A DNA stretch of 59,265 bases from Phormidium willei BDU 130791 (GTDB taxonomy: Bacteria; Cyanobacteriota; Cyanobacteriia; Cyanobacteriales; Geitlerinemataceae), in the NCBI GenBank assembly GCA_001637315.1, contig LSZA01000011.1, forward strand, positions 1 to 59,265. Direction: 5' to 3'. The notes under the pieces were generated by a model, which saw nothing but the letters and a program-made list of their open reading frames with translations, ran no database searches and was not told where the DNA came from. Below, one piece after another: positions 31,838-39,587 of the stretch. How positions within the stretch are numbered: position 1 is the first letter of the stretch; every line of letters starts with the position of its first letter. Made by a program: the position numbers and the translations under genes.

Positions 31838-34125
31838 TGAATGAGTCGATTCGCCAAGAGATTCAGACCGCTCAGGATAGCCAAGTGACCGGCAATATGG
31901 TCGATAGCACGGCGTTGAACGTGCGGGAGATGCAGGCGGGAAGTTTCCTCCTCTCGGGCGATAACAATCAGGTGACCATTTATGGGAGTGTCATCAAGAC
32001 TCAGGAAAAAACGACAACTCCCGCTCAACTCAAGGCGAATCCCTATCAAGGACTGTTGGCATTTCAGGAACGGGATTATCAACGCTTTTTTGGTCGCGAT
32101 CGCCAAATCAAAACCCTATGGACCAAACTGCGGGATCTCTACGAACAGAATCAGCAGCTGCGATTTCTGCCGGTTTATGGTCCCTCGGGTTGTGGGAAAT
32201 CCTCTTTAGTTCGCGCTGGCTTAATTCCTGAGTTGGTGCGTCATCCTCTCCCCGTCTGTCACTCAGTGCGGGTGGCGACTCTGGTCCCTGGGCCTCGTCC
32301 CCTGGAGGCTTTGGCCATGGTGTTGGCGAAAGTCGCCACGAACGAACCCACCCCAGTCGCTAAAAGTGAGGAGTTCTTGGCGGTGTTAGAGAAACCCTGT
32401 GCGGTGAAACCGGGAAGGTTGGGACATGAACCGGAGTTTTGTGGGTTGCGCAAGATTGCGGCCCTGTTACCGGAGATTGACAGGTCGCCGCTGATTGTGT
32501 TTGTGGATCAGTTTGAGGAAATCTATTCTCTGTGTCAGTCGGAGGAGGAACGAGAGGCGTTTATTAGTAATTTGGTTCAAGCAGCGGGCGATCGCAGTCA
32601 ACAGGTGACGGTGGTGGTGACGTTCCGCAGTGATTTTTTGCGGGAGTTGCAACAAGATCCACCCCTTTATCATCTATTTTCGGAAGAAGGGGTGTTAGTG
32701 CGTCCTCTGTTAGTCGAGGAGTTGCACGAGGCGATCGCCAAACCGGCAGAATTGGCAGAACATCCCTTAGATGAGGCGGTGATTACGCTCCTATTGCAAC
32801 AGATGCAGGGACAGGATCATGCACTTCCGCTGTTACAGTTTGCCTTAACTCAGATTTGGACGGGATTGGAAGAAGGTCTTTCTGAAGTCGAGACCTTAAC
32901 TAAAATTGGCGGTGTGGGGGGTGCGTTGGCGGGGGAGGCTCAACGGCTGTATGAACGACTCGATGAGGGCGATCGCGCCTTGGCCCGTCGGATGTTTTTG
33001 GGATTGGTGCAATTGGGGGAGGGAAGTGAGGATACCCGCCGCCGCCTGCTGACGTCGGAGTTGTTGGCGAGTTCTCAGGAGGGCGATCGCTTTGAGACCA
33101 TTATCAATCAGTTTGCAGCGCCTGGGGTGCGGTTTATCTCAGTTTCCCTGAATCAGCAACACCAGGAAACTCTCGAAGTCACTCATGAGGCGTTGATTCG
33201 TCATTGGAACCAGTTACAAGATTGGCTGAAGGAATCTCGGGAAGCGTTACGCCAGAAGCGCAAGATTGAGCAATTGGCGCAGGATTGGCAGGAATCGGGT
33301 CAGTCGAAGGGCTATTTGCTGCAAGGTCGTCCGTTGCGGGATGCGAAGGAGTTTCAGGAGTCCTCGGAGGGGGAAACGGCGTTGTCTGCATTGGCTCGGG
33401 AGTTTATTCAGCGGAGTCAAAGGGTCTATCGAACTCGGTTTTGGCCATTTTTCCTCGTCTCTTTGGTGATTGTGCTTCCAGTTATTTATAATCTCCACCA
33501 TAAAACACTTGATCGGGCTGAAGCAATCCTAACAGAGCAAGATGATGGTGAAAGCTGTATAGTTAACCCACAACTTTTTAGAGGCTTACAATATATTCGC
33601 TGGATGGCTTTGATAGATAAAAATTTGAGAAATCGACCGAGTTCTAATTTATGTAGGGAAGTTCTTCATAACATTAACCTAAGCCACTTTAAGTTTCAGA
33701 ACTCAAATTTTCAAAACTCCAGTTTCATCTCAGCTAAATTTCGTCACGCCGATTTATCTGATAGCCAGTTTCAAGGAGCAAATCTTGCTAACGCTGAATT
33801 TAATCATGCAACTTTAATCCGTGCTGAGTTTGGCTGTTTTGATAATGACTGCTCTAATAGAACCATATTAGAAGAAGCGAATTTTCAAGATGCTATCATG
33901 ATAAATGCAAATCTTGAAAACGCTTTTTTGTTGAATGCGAATTTTAATAAGACCACCTTATATGGTGCAAATCTTAGCGGAGTACAGGAGTTGGAAAGCG
34001 AGCAAATGCAAAATGCAAAATTATGTCAAACCATTCTTCCTGATAATATGACACCTAGCGTTGACCCAGATCGAGATTGTACACCTGATGCTAGGTCGCT
34101 AATTATTTCATACAGTCAGCCATAA
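31837..34125 (+). CDS. STAND-type NTPase (nSTAND1-like) with transmembrane helix and pentapeptide repeats
   Basis: The layout of this 762-residue protein is: a short N-terminus with a glycine/asparagine motif (SGDNNQVTIYGS at about 40-51), an nSTAND1-type NTPase, a helical winged region to about 530, one transmembrane helix (FFLVSLVIVLPVIYNLH), then pentapeptide repeats. NTPase features are NPYQGLLAFQERDYQRFFGR, P-loop GPSGCGKS at 115-122 and Walker B LIVFVDQFEE at 219-228. The repeats follow A(D/N)LXX style, such as FQGANLANAEFNHATLIRAE. Cyanobacterial nSTAND1 proteins usually carry WD40 or TPR sensors; pentapeptides replace them here. The last 220 codons are visibly richer in A/T than the NTPase part, suggesting a modular, partly acquired tail. 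STAND proteins act as ligand-triggered switches in defence or cell death. Confidence 0.85.
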   Translation: MNESIRQEIQTAQDSQVTGNMVDSTALNVREMQAGSFLLSGDNNQVTIYGSVIKTQEKTTTPAQLKANPYQGLLAFQERDYQRFFGRDRQIKTLWTKLRDLYEQNQQLRFLPVYGPSGCGKSSLVRAGLIPELVRHPLPVCHSVRVATLVPGPRPLEALAMVLAKVATNEPTPVAKSEEFLAVLEKPCAVKPGRLGHEPEFCGLRKIAALLPEIDRSPLIVFVDQFEEIYSLCQSEEEREAFISNLVQAAGDRSQQVTVVVTFRSDFLRELQQDPPLYHLFSEEGVLVRPLLVEELHEAIAKPAELAEHPLDEAVITLLLQQMQGQDHALPLLQFALTQIWTGLEEGLSEVETLTKIGGVGGALAGEAQRLYERLDEGDRALARRMFLGLVQLGEGSEDTRRRLLTSELLASSQEGDRFETIINQFAAPGVRFISVSLNQQHQETLEVTHEALIRHWNQLQDWLKESREALRQKRKIEQLAQDWQESGQSKGYLLQGRPLRDAKEFQESSEGETALSALAREFIQRSQRVYRTRFWPFFLVSLVIVLPVIYNLHHKTLDRAEAILTEQDDGESCIVNPQLFRGLQYIRWMALIDKNLRNRPSSNLCREVLHNINLSHFKFQNSNFQNSSFISAKFRHADLSDSQFQGANLANAEFNHATLIRAEFGCFDNDCSNRTILEEANFQDAIMINANLENAFLLNANFNKTTLYGANLSGVQELESEQMQNAKLCQTILPDNMTPSVDPDRDCTPDARSLIISYSQP

Positions 34126-34156
34126 TATTTACTCGTTTTTAATAAATTCAGACTAT

Positions 34157-36250
34157 CTAAAGATTGGCAAGTCGCCACCCATTTCCGGAATTTCGAGATC
34201 TATCACGAATGTAAAATTTAGATCCACACTTAGCGACATCAATTCCATGTTCCTCTCCGATAGTAACTTTACAGTTACGGATAGTCATGTTGTTAACTGT
34301 AATTTCTCCAGAGTAAATGTCGTAATAGTTTGAAACGGGTTGACAAAAACTCGCTACATCGTTTTGAGTGTCAAATGGAGTCATCATTTCTCCAAGAGCC
34401 TTAGTTGCGGCTTCTGAAATCTTTTTAGAGTCATGGGGAATCGCTTGAATCAAAATTTCAGTGGCGAGTTCACGATGTTGACGAATTTTCAACAGACTCT
34501 GAGCCGCAAGAACGTGTTTAAGTTCGAGTTGGGCGGGGTCATTTAATTCCTTCAATAACTTCACTAAGGCAAGAATACCGCGAGTTCTTGGCGATCGCTC
34601 CACAAAGTCCCTCTCAGAAATATTGAGTTCAACCGCCTCAATCTCCCCCGCCTCAAACTTCTCTTGCAGAATTTCATTAAACTCAATGATTAAGGCTTCC
34701 AAGTTTTTGCGTAGCTTAGGAAAGTCGTTCATTTTAGGAGTCCTCGGAATAGCTGACGGATCAACCTCGTGATTGCCCGTCTGATGCGTTGAAAACCGCC
34801 CTTGAGTTAGCAACGCGATCGCCGCCGCCGCATTCGCCAAACCCGCCCCCGTTGGCAAATCAAACCCCGGCTGAGACGGATAGCCCCCAGCGGCTGGATG
34901 ACATCCCCCAGACTGAACATCCCGAGCCGTTTTTTGCAAAATCTCTTTCACCTGAAACGGCGATAACCCTGGAGCCATCTGCCTTATTAAAGCACAAATT
35001 CCCGCAATCTGGGGAGCCGCCGCCGACGTACCACTAAACGCCGCCCAACCATCATTTGACTCAGTTTGATCTCCCGATAAAGCTCGGTCTTGATCAATCT
35101 GACTCCCTGGAGCAACGGGGAGCATAATATAACTGGCATCGGGGCGTTGTCCGACTAATCCGCAAATATCGGGAACCCCTCGCCGGGGATAAATGGGACT
35201 GTTAAAAGCACTGGCATAATTACTCGCTTCTAACTCTCCCTTTAACGGTCCATCGAGATGTAAATAAACCCCACCGACCGCCAAAACATCGGGATGTTGG
35301 GCGGGAAATCCCCAGTGACCATTCCCGGCCGCAAAAACCACAAGGATTCCTTGATGAATGGCATCAGCAACGGTGGCGGCCAGGAGACGATGGTAGGCGG
35401 ATATGGGGGGATAGCGGACATCGGACCCCCAACTACAGGAAATCACATCAGGACGGAGATGGGCGGCGGTGCGAAAAGCGGCAATGGAGTTGACATTGCG
35501 GGATTTTCCGGCGATCGCCACATCGGCTTTGACGACTGTTAAGCGAGTCTGGGGGGCGATCGCCAACAGATTGGCCGACTCTCCCGTTCCATGGCCATGA
35601 TGATCGATCTCAGGGGAATCGGAACCGGGGGCTAACAAGACTTGAACCTGATAATCATGTTGGGCGAAATAGGGATGTCTGTACCATCCCGTATCCACCA
35701 TCACCACATGGGTTCCCTGACCGCAGATGCCTTGCTGATGCAGGGATTGGGCGTTTAAGGCTTGGGCGAGATCGTCGGGAACTTGCAGATAAGTTGGACG
35801 GACGCTGGGGGGAGTTGGCGAGGGATGGGGATGTCCCAGATAGTACACTGGTTCACTAATGGCGATCCCATCTAGGAACTCGGCTAAGGGACTGTTTTCG
35901 GTGTTGATTTTGCCAAATTGTTGGCTATCCACCGCATCAATGAAGCTGGCGGTGGTTTCTCTGGCCCGTTCTTTGATGACGGGACGCTCGACGGAACGGA
36001 GTGTGGTCTGAAAGACTTGTTCGTAGCGATCGCCTGGGGCGGCGATGCTGATGGAAAAATTGCCCGCCTGTAGCACATCAAAGCCGGCAGCGGTGAGGCG
36101 ATCGCAGGCTTCGTCCAGGGTGCGGCGATCGCCATAATACTGGGCGATCGTCCCAGGTGTCAGGGGAGTTCCTTCAGACAAGAGAGAGGCCCCGCGAGGC
36201 GATCGCACGATGGCTTCGGCGTAGATTTTAGACGGCAGCGATCGCGTCAT
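34157..36250 (-). CDS. Subtilisin-like serine protease (S8) with C-terminal helical repeats
   Basis: This 697-residue protein has a propeptide-like N-terminal domain (residues 1-125, with TAAGFDVLQAGNFSISIA). Its S8 catalytic domain holds Asp186 (VVMVDTGW), His220 (DHHGHGTGES), Asn310 (VFAAGNGHWG) and Ser409 (FSGTSAAAP), so the protease should be active. After a linker, residues about 510-610 form short HEAT-like helices, and a beta-rich C-terminal domain (EITVNNMTIRNCKVTIGEEH) ends the protein. No signal peptide, so it likely acts inside the cell. Proteases of this type are fused or linked to STAND systems as effectors; here the adjacent HEAT genes are on the same strand upstream. Confidence 0.88.
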   Translation of the reverse strand: MTRSLPSKIYAEAIVRSPRGASLLSEGTPLTPGTIAQYYGDRRTLDEACDRLTAAGFDVLQAGNFSISIAAPGDRYEQVFQTTLRSVERPVIKERARETTASFIDAVDSQQFGKINTENSPLAEFLDGIAISEPVYYLGHPHPSPTPPSVRPTYLQVPDDLAQALNAQSLHQQGICGQGTHVVMVDTGWYRHPYFAQHDYQVQVLLAPGSDSPEIDHHGHGTGESANLLAIAPQTRLTVVKADVAIAGKSRNVNSIAAFRTAAHLRPDVISCSWGSDVRYPPISAYHRLLAATVADAIHQGILVVFAAGNGHWGFPAQHPDVLAVGGVYLHLDGPLKGELEASNYASAFNSPIYPRRGVPDICGLVGQRPDASYIMLPVAPGSQIDQDRALSGDQTESNDGWAAFSGTSAAAPQIAGICALIRQMAPGLSPFQVKEILQKTARDVQSGGCHPAAGGYPSQPGFDLPTGAGLANAAAAIALLTQGRFSTHQTGNHEVDPSAIPRTPKMNDFPKLRKNLEALIIEFNEILQEKFEAGEIEAVELNISERDFVERSPRTRGILALVKLLKELNDPAQLELKHVLAAQSLLKIRQHRELATEILIQAIPHDSKKISEAATKALGEMMTPFDTQNDVASFCQPVSNYYDIYSGEITVNNMTIRNCKVTIGEEHGIDVAKCGSKFYIRDRSRNSGNGWRLANL

Positions 36251-36320
36251 CTTGACCCCTTCTGCATGAGAGTATCATAGCTGGCTAAGGAATGGCATAT
36301 CTAAGCAGATAAAATTTAGG

Positions 36321-36962
36321 CTAGGCTTCTGGCAGTTGTTGTCGGTTGCGATTATAAATTTCATAAAGCCGCTTGAGGACTTCGATTGGGATGCCTGCAA
36401 TCGGCACTGAAATTTTCGCAGCTTCGACTGCCCCCGCAAAAATGATACTGAAACTATCTTGCCAGCGTTGCCAGTTTTGGGGATTTTTCTGAGGCATCGT
36501 GGCAAAGCCATTGAGCAGAATTTCAAAGACTTCTGCGTCAGTTTTCTTAGGGTATTTCTCCCGCAGTTTAGCCAAAACTCGGGCAAGCTGTTGGTTAGCG
36601 GCAGCCTTAGCTTCTGGAGCATAATTATGCTGAACCCCAATTTGATTACCGCTGATGGTAACATCTCCACTGTTGATGTTACCCACCTGATTTATATTGA
36701 AAATAGATTGATTGTCAGATTGTTTAGACATGAGTTGAGATAATGGAGATTGAGCAATCATCACTAAGGCATCCATGACCGCGAGACGAAGATTGGTGTC
36801 AGCATCTTCACGTACAATTTGACAGAGTAATGGGATGCTGGTTTCTGCACCTAGCTGACCTAGAGATTGTGCAGCACGAATGCGAATTGTGCTACTATTT
36901 TTTGTGTCTTTGAGTAAGACACAAAGGGTTTCGATAATGATTTGACGGTTCTCTAGGGTCAC
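36321..36962 (-). CDS. HEAT-repeat protein with beta motif and C-terminal helical domain
   Basis: The 213-residue protein has two to three N-terminal HEAT units (RAAQSLGQLGAETSIPLLCQ and following) and a linker with IFNINQVGNINSGDVTISG then NQIGVQHNY at about 95-120. A helical domain follows (LAKLREKYPKKTDAEVFEIL, then WQDSFSIIFAGAVEAAKI with a hydrophobic stretch). The Q-[VI]-G-containing beta motif followed by a helical domain recurs in cyanobacterial HEAT and STAND-associated proteins as I remember them. It begins 11 bp after the upstream HEAT gene and lies 70 bp before the protease gene, so all three probably form an operon. Confidence 0.7.
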   Translation of the reverse strand: MTLENRQIIIETLCVLLKDTKNSSTIRIRAAQSLGQLGAETSIPLLCQIVREDADTNLRLAVMDALVMIAQSPLSQLMSKQSDNQSIFNINQVGNINSGDVTISGNQIGVQHNYAPEAKAAANQQLARVLAKLREKYPKKTDAEVFEILLNGFATMPQKNPQNWQRWQDSFSIIFAGAVEAAKISVPIAGIPIEVLKRLYEIYNRNRQQLPEA

Positions 36963-36973
36963 GTCTCTTCATT

Positions 36974-37672
36974 CTACACAACGGATTGCTCCACGGCGCT
37001 TCCCAATTTACCTAACGCTTCAATAGCACATTCACGGACTTGAGTATCCGGGTCATTTAGCAATTGAACCAGGGCTGGAATAGCAGCTTCTTGATTGAGT
37101 TGTCCGAGGGCGATCGCGGCCGTTTGGCGTAGGATTGGATTAGGCTGTTGCAGGGCTTCAAGCAGAGGCGTGAGAACCGTTGAACTCGGAAGCTTGCCGA
37201 GGGCGATCGCCGCCGTTTGTCGAACAGTTACATCGGAGTCGGTGAAAAGACTGAGCAAGCCGGGAATTGCCTGTTCGCTGCCGATGTTACCTAAGGCCTT
37301 GCTGGCACAACAACGGACATCAGACTTAGAATCTTCGAGGAGTCCTAGTAATGGCCAAATCGCCCGTTCACTGCCGATGTTGCCTAAAGCCTCGGCGGCA
37401 CTACTCCGGACATGAGGTTCACTATCTTCTAGGAGTTGTAGTAATGCCGAAAGCACCTGCTCACGGCCAAGCTGTCCTAATGCCTTTGCCACCTCCCGAC
37501 GCACCTCAGGATTGGGATCTTTGAACTGTTGCAGCAATCGAGGAATTGCCTGTTGGCTACCCATTTGACCAAGAGCTTGAGCCGCTTTGGCGCGAATGAC
37601 CGGGATAGGGTCTTTGAGGTTAGTACAAAGGGTGTCAAGCACCAGTTGTTGATAGGCTGGATGTTGAGTCAT
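36974..37672 (-). CDS. HEAT-repeat protein (232 aa)
   Basis: Six to seven nearly regular 31-residue HEAT repeats make up the whole protein, for example AAEALGNIGSERAIWPLLGL and the following near copy AASKALGNIGSEQAIPGLL-like unit. It has no other domain. Start ATG 37672 overlaps the stop of the upstream gene fragment (ATGA), so it was translated from a polycistronic message before the transposon interrupted that gene. The regular repeats suggest a binding scaffold in the protease/STAND-like locus. Confidence 0.75.
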   Translation of the reverse strand: MTQHPAYQQLVLDTLCTNLKDPIPVIRAKAAQALGQMGSQQAIPRLLQQFKDPNPEVRREVAKALGQLGREQVLSALLQLLEDSEPHVRSSAAEALGNIGSERAIWPLLGLLEDSKSDVRCCASKALGNIGSEQAIPGLLSLFTDSDVTVRQTAAIALGKLPSSTVLTPLLEALQQPNPILRQTAAIALGQLNQEAAIPALVQLLNDPDTQVRECAIEALGKLGSAVEQSVV

Positions 37673-37838
37673 GGGAGTTGCTCTCCAATCTGACCGCCGT
37701 GGTTAGTGACGTTGCCTGTGTTGAGAATGCCGACTTGATTGATATTGTAGTTCCTGGAGGAGGAGCTGTCTCTAGTTGGAATGGGGAGATGGCTGTTCTT
37801 CTTGGATTCTAGAGCGGCTTTCCAGAGTTCGTAGTTTT
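37669..37838 (-). pseudogene. 3' fragment of a gene cut by the tnpB element
   Basis: About 55 codons remain: a helix-like start (YELWKAALESKK), a linker, and NYNINQVGILNTGNVT then GGQIGEQLP. This tail repeats the Q-[VI]-G beta motif of the HEAT protein at 36321-36962. Its 5' end runs straight into the end of the transposon at about 37838 and would need the sequence now beyond 39250. It overlaps the downstream HEAT gene by four bases, so it was once part of this operon. Confidence 0.6.
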
Positions 37839-37900
37839 GACATCCTCCCCGCCTTACTTGGTTGAAGGCGGGGATTCCCATCATCGCTGACGAGAGTTCC
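37839..37900 (-). ncRNA. Probable 3' guide-RNA (reRNA/omega-RNA) region of the tnpB element
   Basis: TnpB enzymes of IS200/IS605 elements use an RNA from the end of the element overlapping the tnpB 3' end, with the flanking DNA as guide. The corresponding region here is the 3' end of tnpB plus the terminal hairpin 37847-37873; the guide would read from 37838 down (opening CAAAACTACG or close to it). Existence is inferred from the family, not shown by the sequence alone. Confidence 0.35.
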
Positions 37901-39101
37901 TGGCTCGTCGAGCCACCTTACTTTTTTGGGTTTCCCCATCCAAGCAGAGGGTCATCTCATCCCCAGGCGTAACTTTCCGAGTGCCCCTCGGTAGTTGTGC
38001 TAAACCTTGCAGTGCCTTCATTAAAATGTTGATGGCGGCATTAACATCCCGGTCATTCAAGTAACCGCAATGCGGACATTTATGAGTGCGAGTGGATAAG
38101 GCTTTCTTCACGTCCTCTCCACAATTGGAGCAGTCTTGAGACGTGAAATGAGGTGCCACAGCAATCACTGGCACATCAAACACTTTCCCAAAATACTCCA
38201 ACCACTGCCTAAATAATGTCCAGCTAGCATCAGATATTGATGTGGCTAGATGGTGGTTTTTAACCATATTCCGCACTTTTAGGTCTTCAATGGCTACCAA
38301 GTCTGCCGACTGGACAAGCGCCCTTGCTGTCTTAACTGCAAAGTCTTTACGCCGCCTTGAAACCTTGAGATGCGTCTGGCCTAACCGTTGAATGGCTTTG
38401 AGGCGATTCTTGGAACCTTTCTTTCGGCGAGAAACCCGTTTCTGTGCTTTCTTTAAGGCTTTTTCCGCTTTCCTTAAAAATCTAGGATTCTCGACTGTAT
38501 TGCCATCAGAGTCGGTGTAGAAATGATTTAAACCAACATCTACGCCTACCATTCGCTTGGTGGGTTCATGATGTTCATTACGCTCTTGATTGATGGAAAA
38601 TTGAACATAATATCCATCAGCCCGACGCACAACACGGACTCGCTTGACTTGTTTTTTGGAGTAAAAGTGCAAATCACGAGTTCCCCACATTTTAAAGGTT
38701 CCAGCCTTGAAGCCATCCCTAAACGTAATGGTTAATCGGTCATCCGACAAGACCCAGCCATCAACCTTGTACTCGACTGAGCCATGGGTTTGATAGTTGC
38801 GAAACTTGGGAAAACCTTTCTTGCCTGGAACCTTTTTCTTGCAGTTATCAAAGAATCTAGCGATGGCGCTCCATGCTCTTTCGGCACTAGCTTGACAAGC
38901 CTGAGCTGAAAGCTTTTTGCACCATTCAAACTCTTTTCTAAGTATCCGGCAATATTTATTGAGGTCGTACTTATTAACCCCTGGGTTGTCCATCCAGTAA
39001 CGAAGGCAGGAATTACGCACGAAACGAGCGGTACGAATCATCTCATCTAAGATGGCGTACTGCTTGCCTGTTCCTCGTAATTTTGCCTCGAATACTAGCA
39101 T
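37881..39101 (-). CDS. tnpB: RNA-guided nuclease TnpB (IS200/IS605 family)
   Basis: The 406-residue protein has the TnpB layout: an N-terminal helical domain with NSCLRYWMDN, then a RuvC core whose acidic residues are all present. These are Asp188 in VGVDVGLN, Glu272 in VAIEDLKVRN and Asp352 in LNDRDVNAA. The zinc finger is complete (CSNC at 324-327, CPHC at 342-345). The start MLVFEAKLRG is typical. The nuclease is therefore likely functional, though it has no tnpA partner here. It interrupts a HEAT-linked gene. Confidence 0.93.
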   Translation of the reverse strand: MLVFEAKLRGTGKQYAILDEMIRTARFVRNSCLRYWMDNPGVNKYDLNKYCRILRKEFEWCKKLSAQACQASAERAWSAIARFFDNCKKKVPGKKGFPKFRNYQTHGSVEYKVDGWVLSDDRLTITFRDGFKAGTFKMWGTRDLHFYSKKQVKRVRVVRRADGYYVQFSINQERNEHHEPTKRMVGVDVGLNHFYTDSDGNTVENPRFLRKAEKALKKAQKRVSRRKKGSKNRLKAIQRLGQTHLKVSRRRKDFAVKTARALVQSADLVAIEDLKVRNMVKNHHLATSISDASWTLFRQWLEYFGKVFDVPVIAVAPHFTSQDCSNCGEDVKKALSTRTHKCPHCGYLNDRDVNAAINILMKALQGLAQLPRGTRKVTPGDEMTLCLDGETQKSKVARRARNSRQR

Positions 39102-39349
39102 GGCTAATTCAACTCTATGCTGAGTAGTTTAGGATAGCTTGTTAGGAAATGCAAAGAGCAGGTATTCGATGTGCCTGCTCTTTGCCTGGGGGCGTCCATG
39201 TATCCCCGCCCTACTCCCCTTCGCTTCGTTGAGGACGGGGTTCTATTGCTCCCCCAGACCCCCACGTTTTGATAGAACTGGCAGCGGTTTTGGATTCGGG
39301 TAATGGTATTCCACAGGTAGAAATCCACTCACAGGCGATACAACTGCCC

Positions 39350-39527
39350 TCAATCACTCAAGGATCGAGCATCGCCAATTTCCCCCAAAGCCTCAGCCGC
39401 CTCCCGCGCACATCTTCGTCTGAGTCATTGAGGGCAGTGAGCAACCCCTCAATTCCTGTCTCACTGCCGATTTTCCCCAAAGCCGATGCCGCCCCCTCAT
39501 CCCGACCCCCCGAAACAGCAACAGGCA
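39350..39527 (-). pseudogene. Decayed HEAT-repeat fragment, with one frameshift
   Basis: On the minus strand GRDEGAASALGKIGSETGIE and LLTALNDSDEDVR read as a HEAT repeat. One missing base near 39410 shifts the frame; the next repeat continues as REAAEALGEIGDARSLSD before a stop at 39350. Pairing the two frames restores a normal HEAT unit. It lies between the transposon and the M48 gene and is probably the 5' part of the same HEAT operon. Confidence 0.6.
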
Positions 39528-39587
39528 CAAAAAAACCGTAACGCCCCGAAAGACGTTACGGCCACCGGTCAAGACATCACCCTAAAA

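Larger units (their letters stand above)
37839..39250 (-). mobile_element. IS200/IS605-type element carrying tnpB only
   Basis: The element contains one gene, tnpB, and no tnpA, so it would move only with help in trans. The end beyond the tnpB stop (37847-37873) forms a hairpin CCCCGCCTT/AAGGCGGGG. The other end has hairpins at 39151-39185 (12-bp perfect stem GCAAAGAGCAGG) and at about 39205-39240. Such GC-rich subterminal hairpins, with no terminal inverted repeats and no target duplication, are typical. The left boundary is fixed by the flanking gene fragment; the right boundary is uncertain by about 20 bp. Confidence 0.75.

Noticed and set aside
31726-32106. 126-codon antisense frame over the STAND start
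   Set aside because: It lies opposite the coupled genes at 31391 and 31837 and has no start signal or family features.
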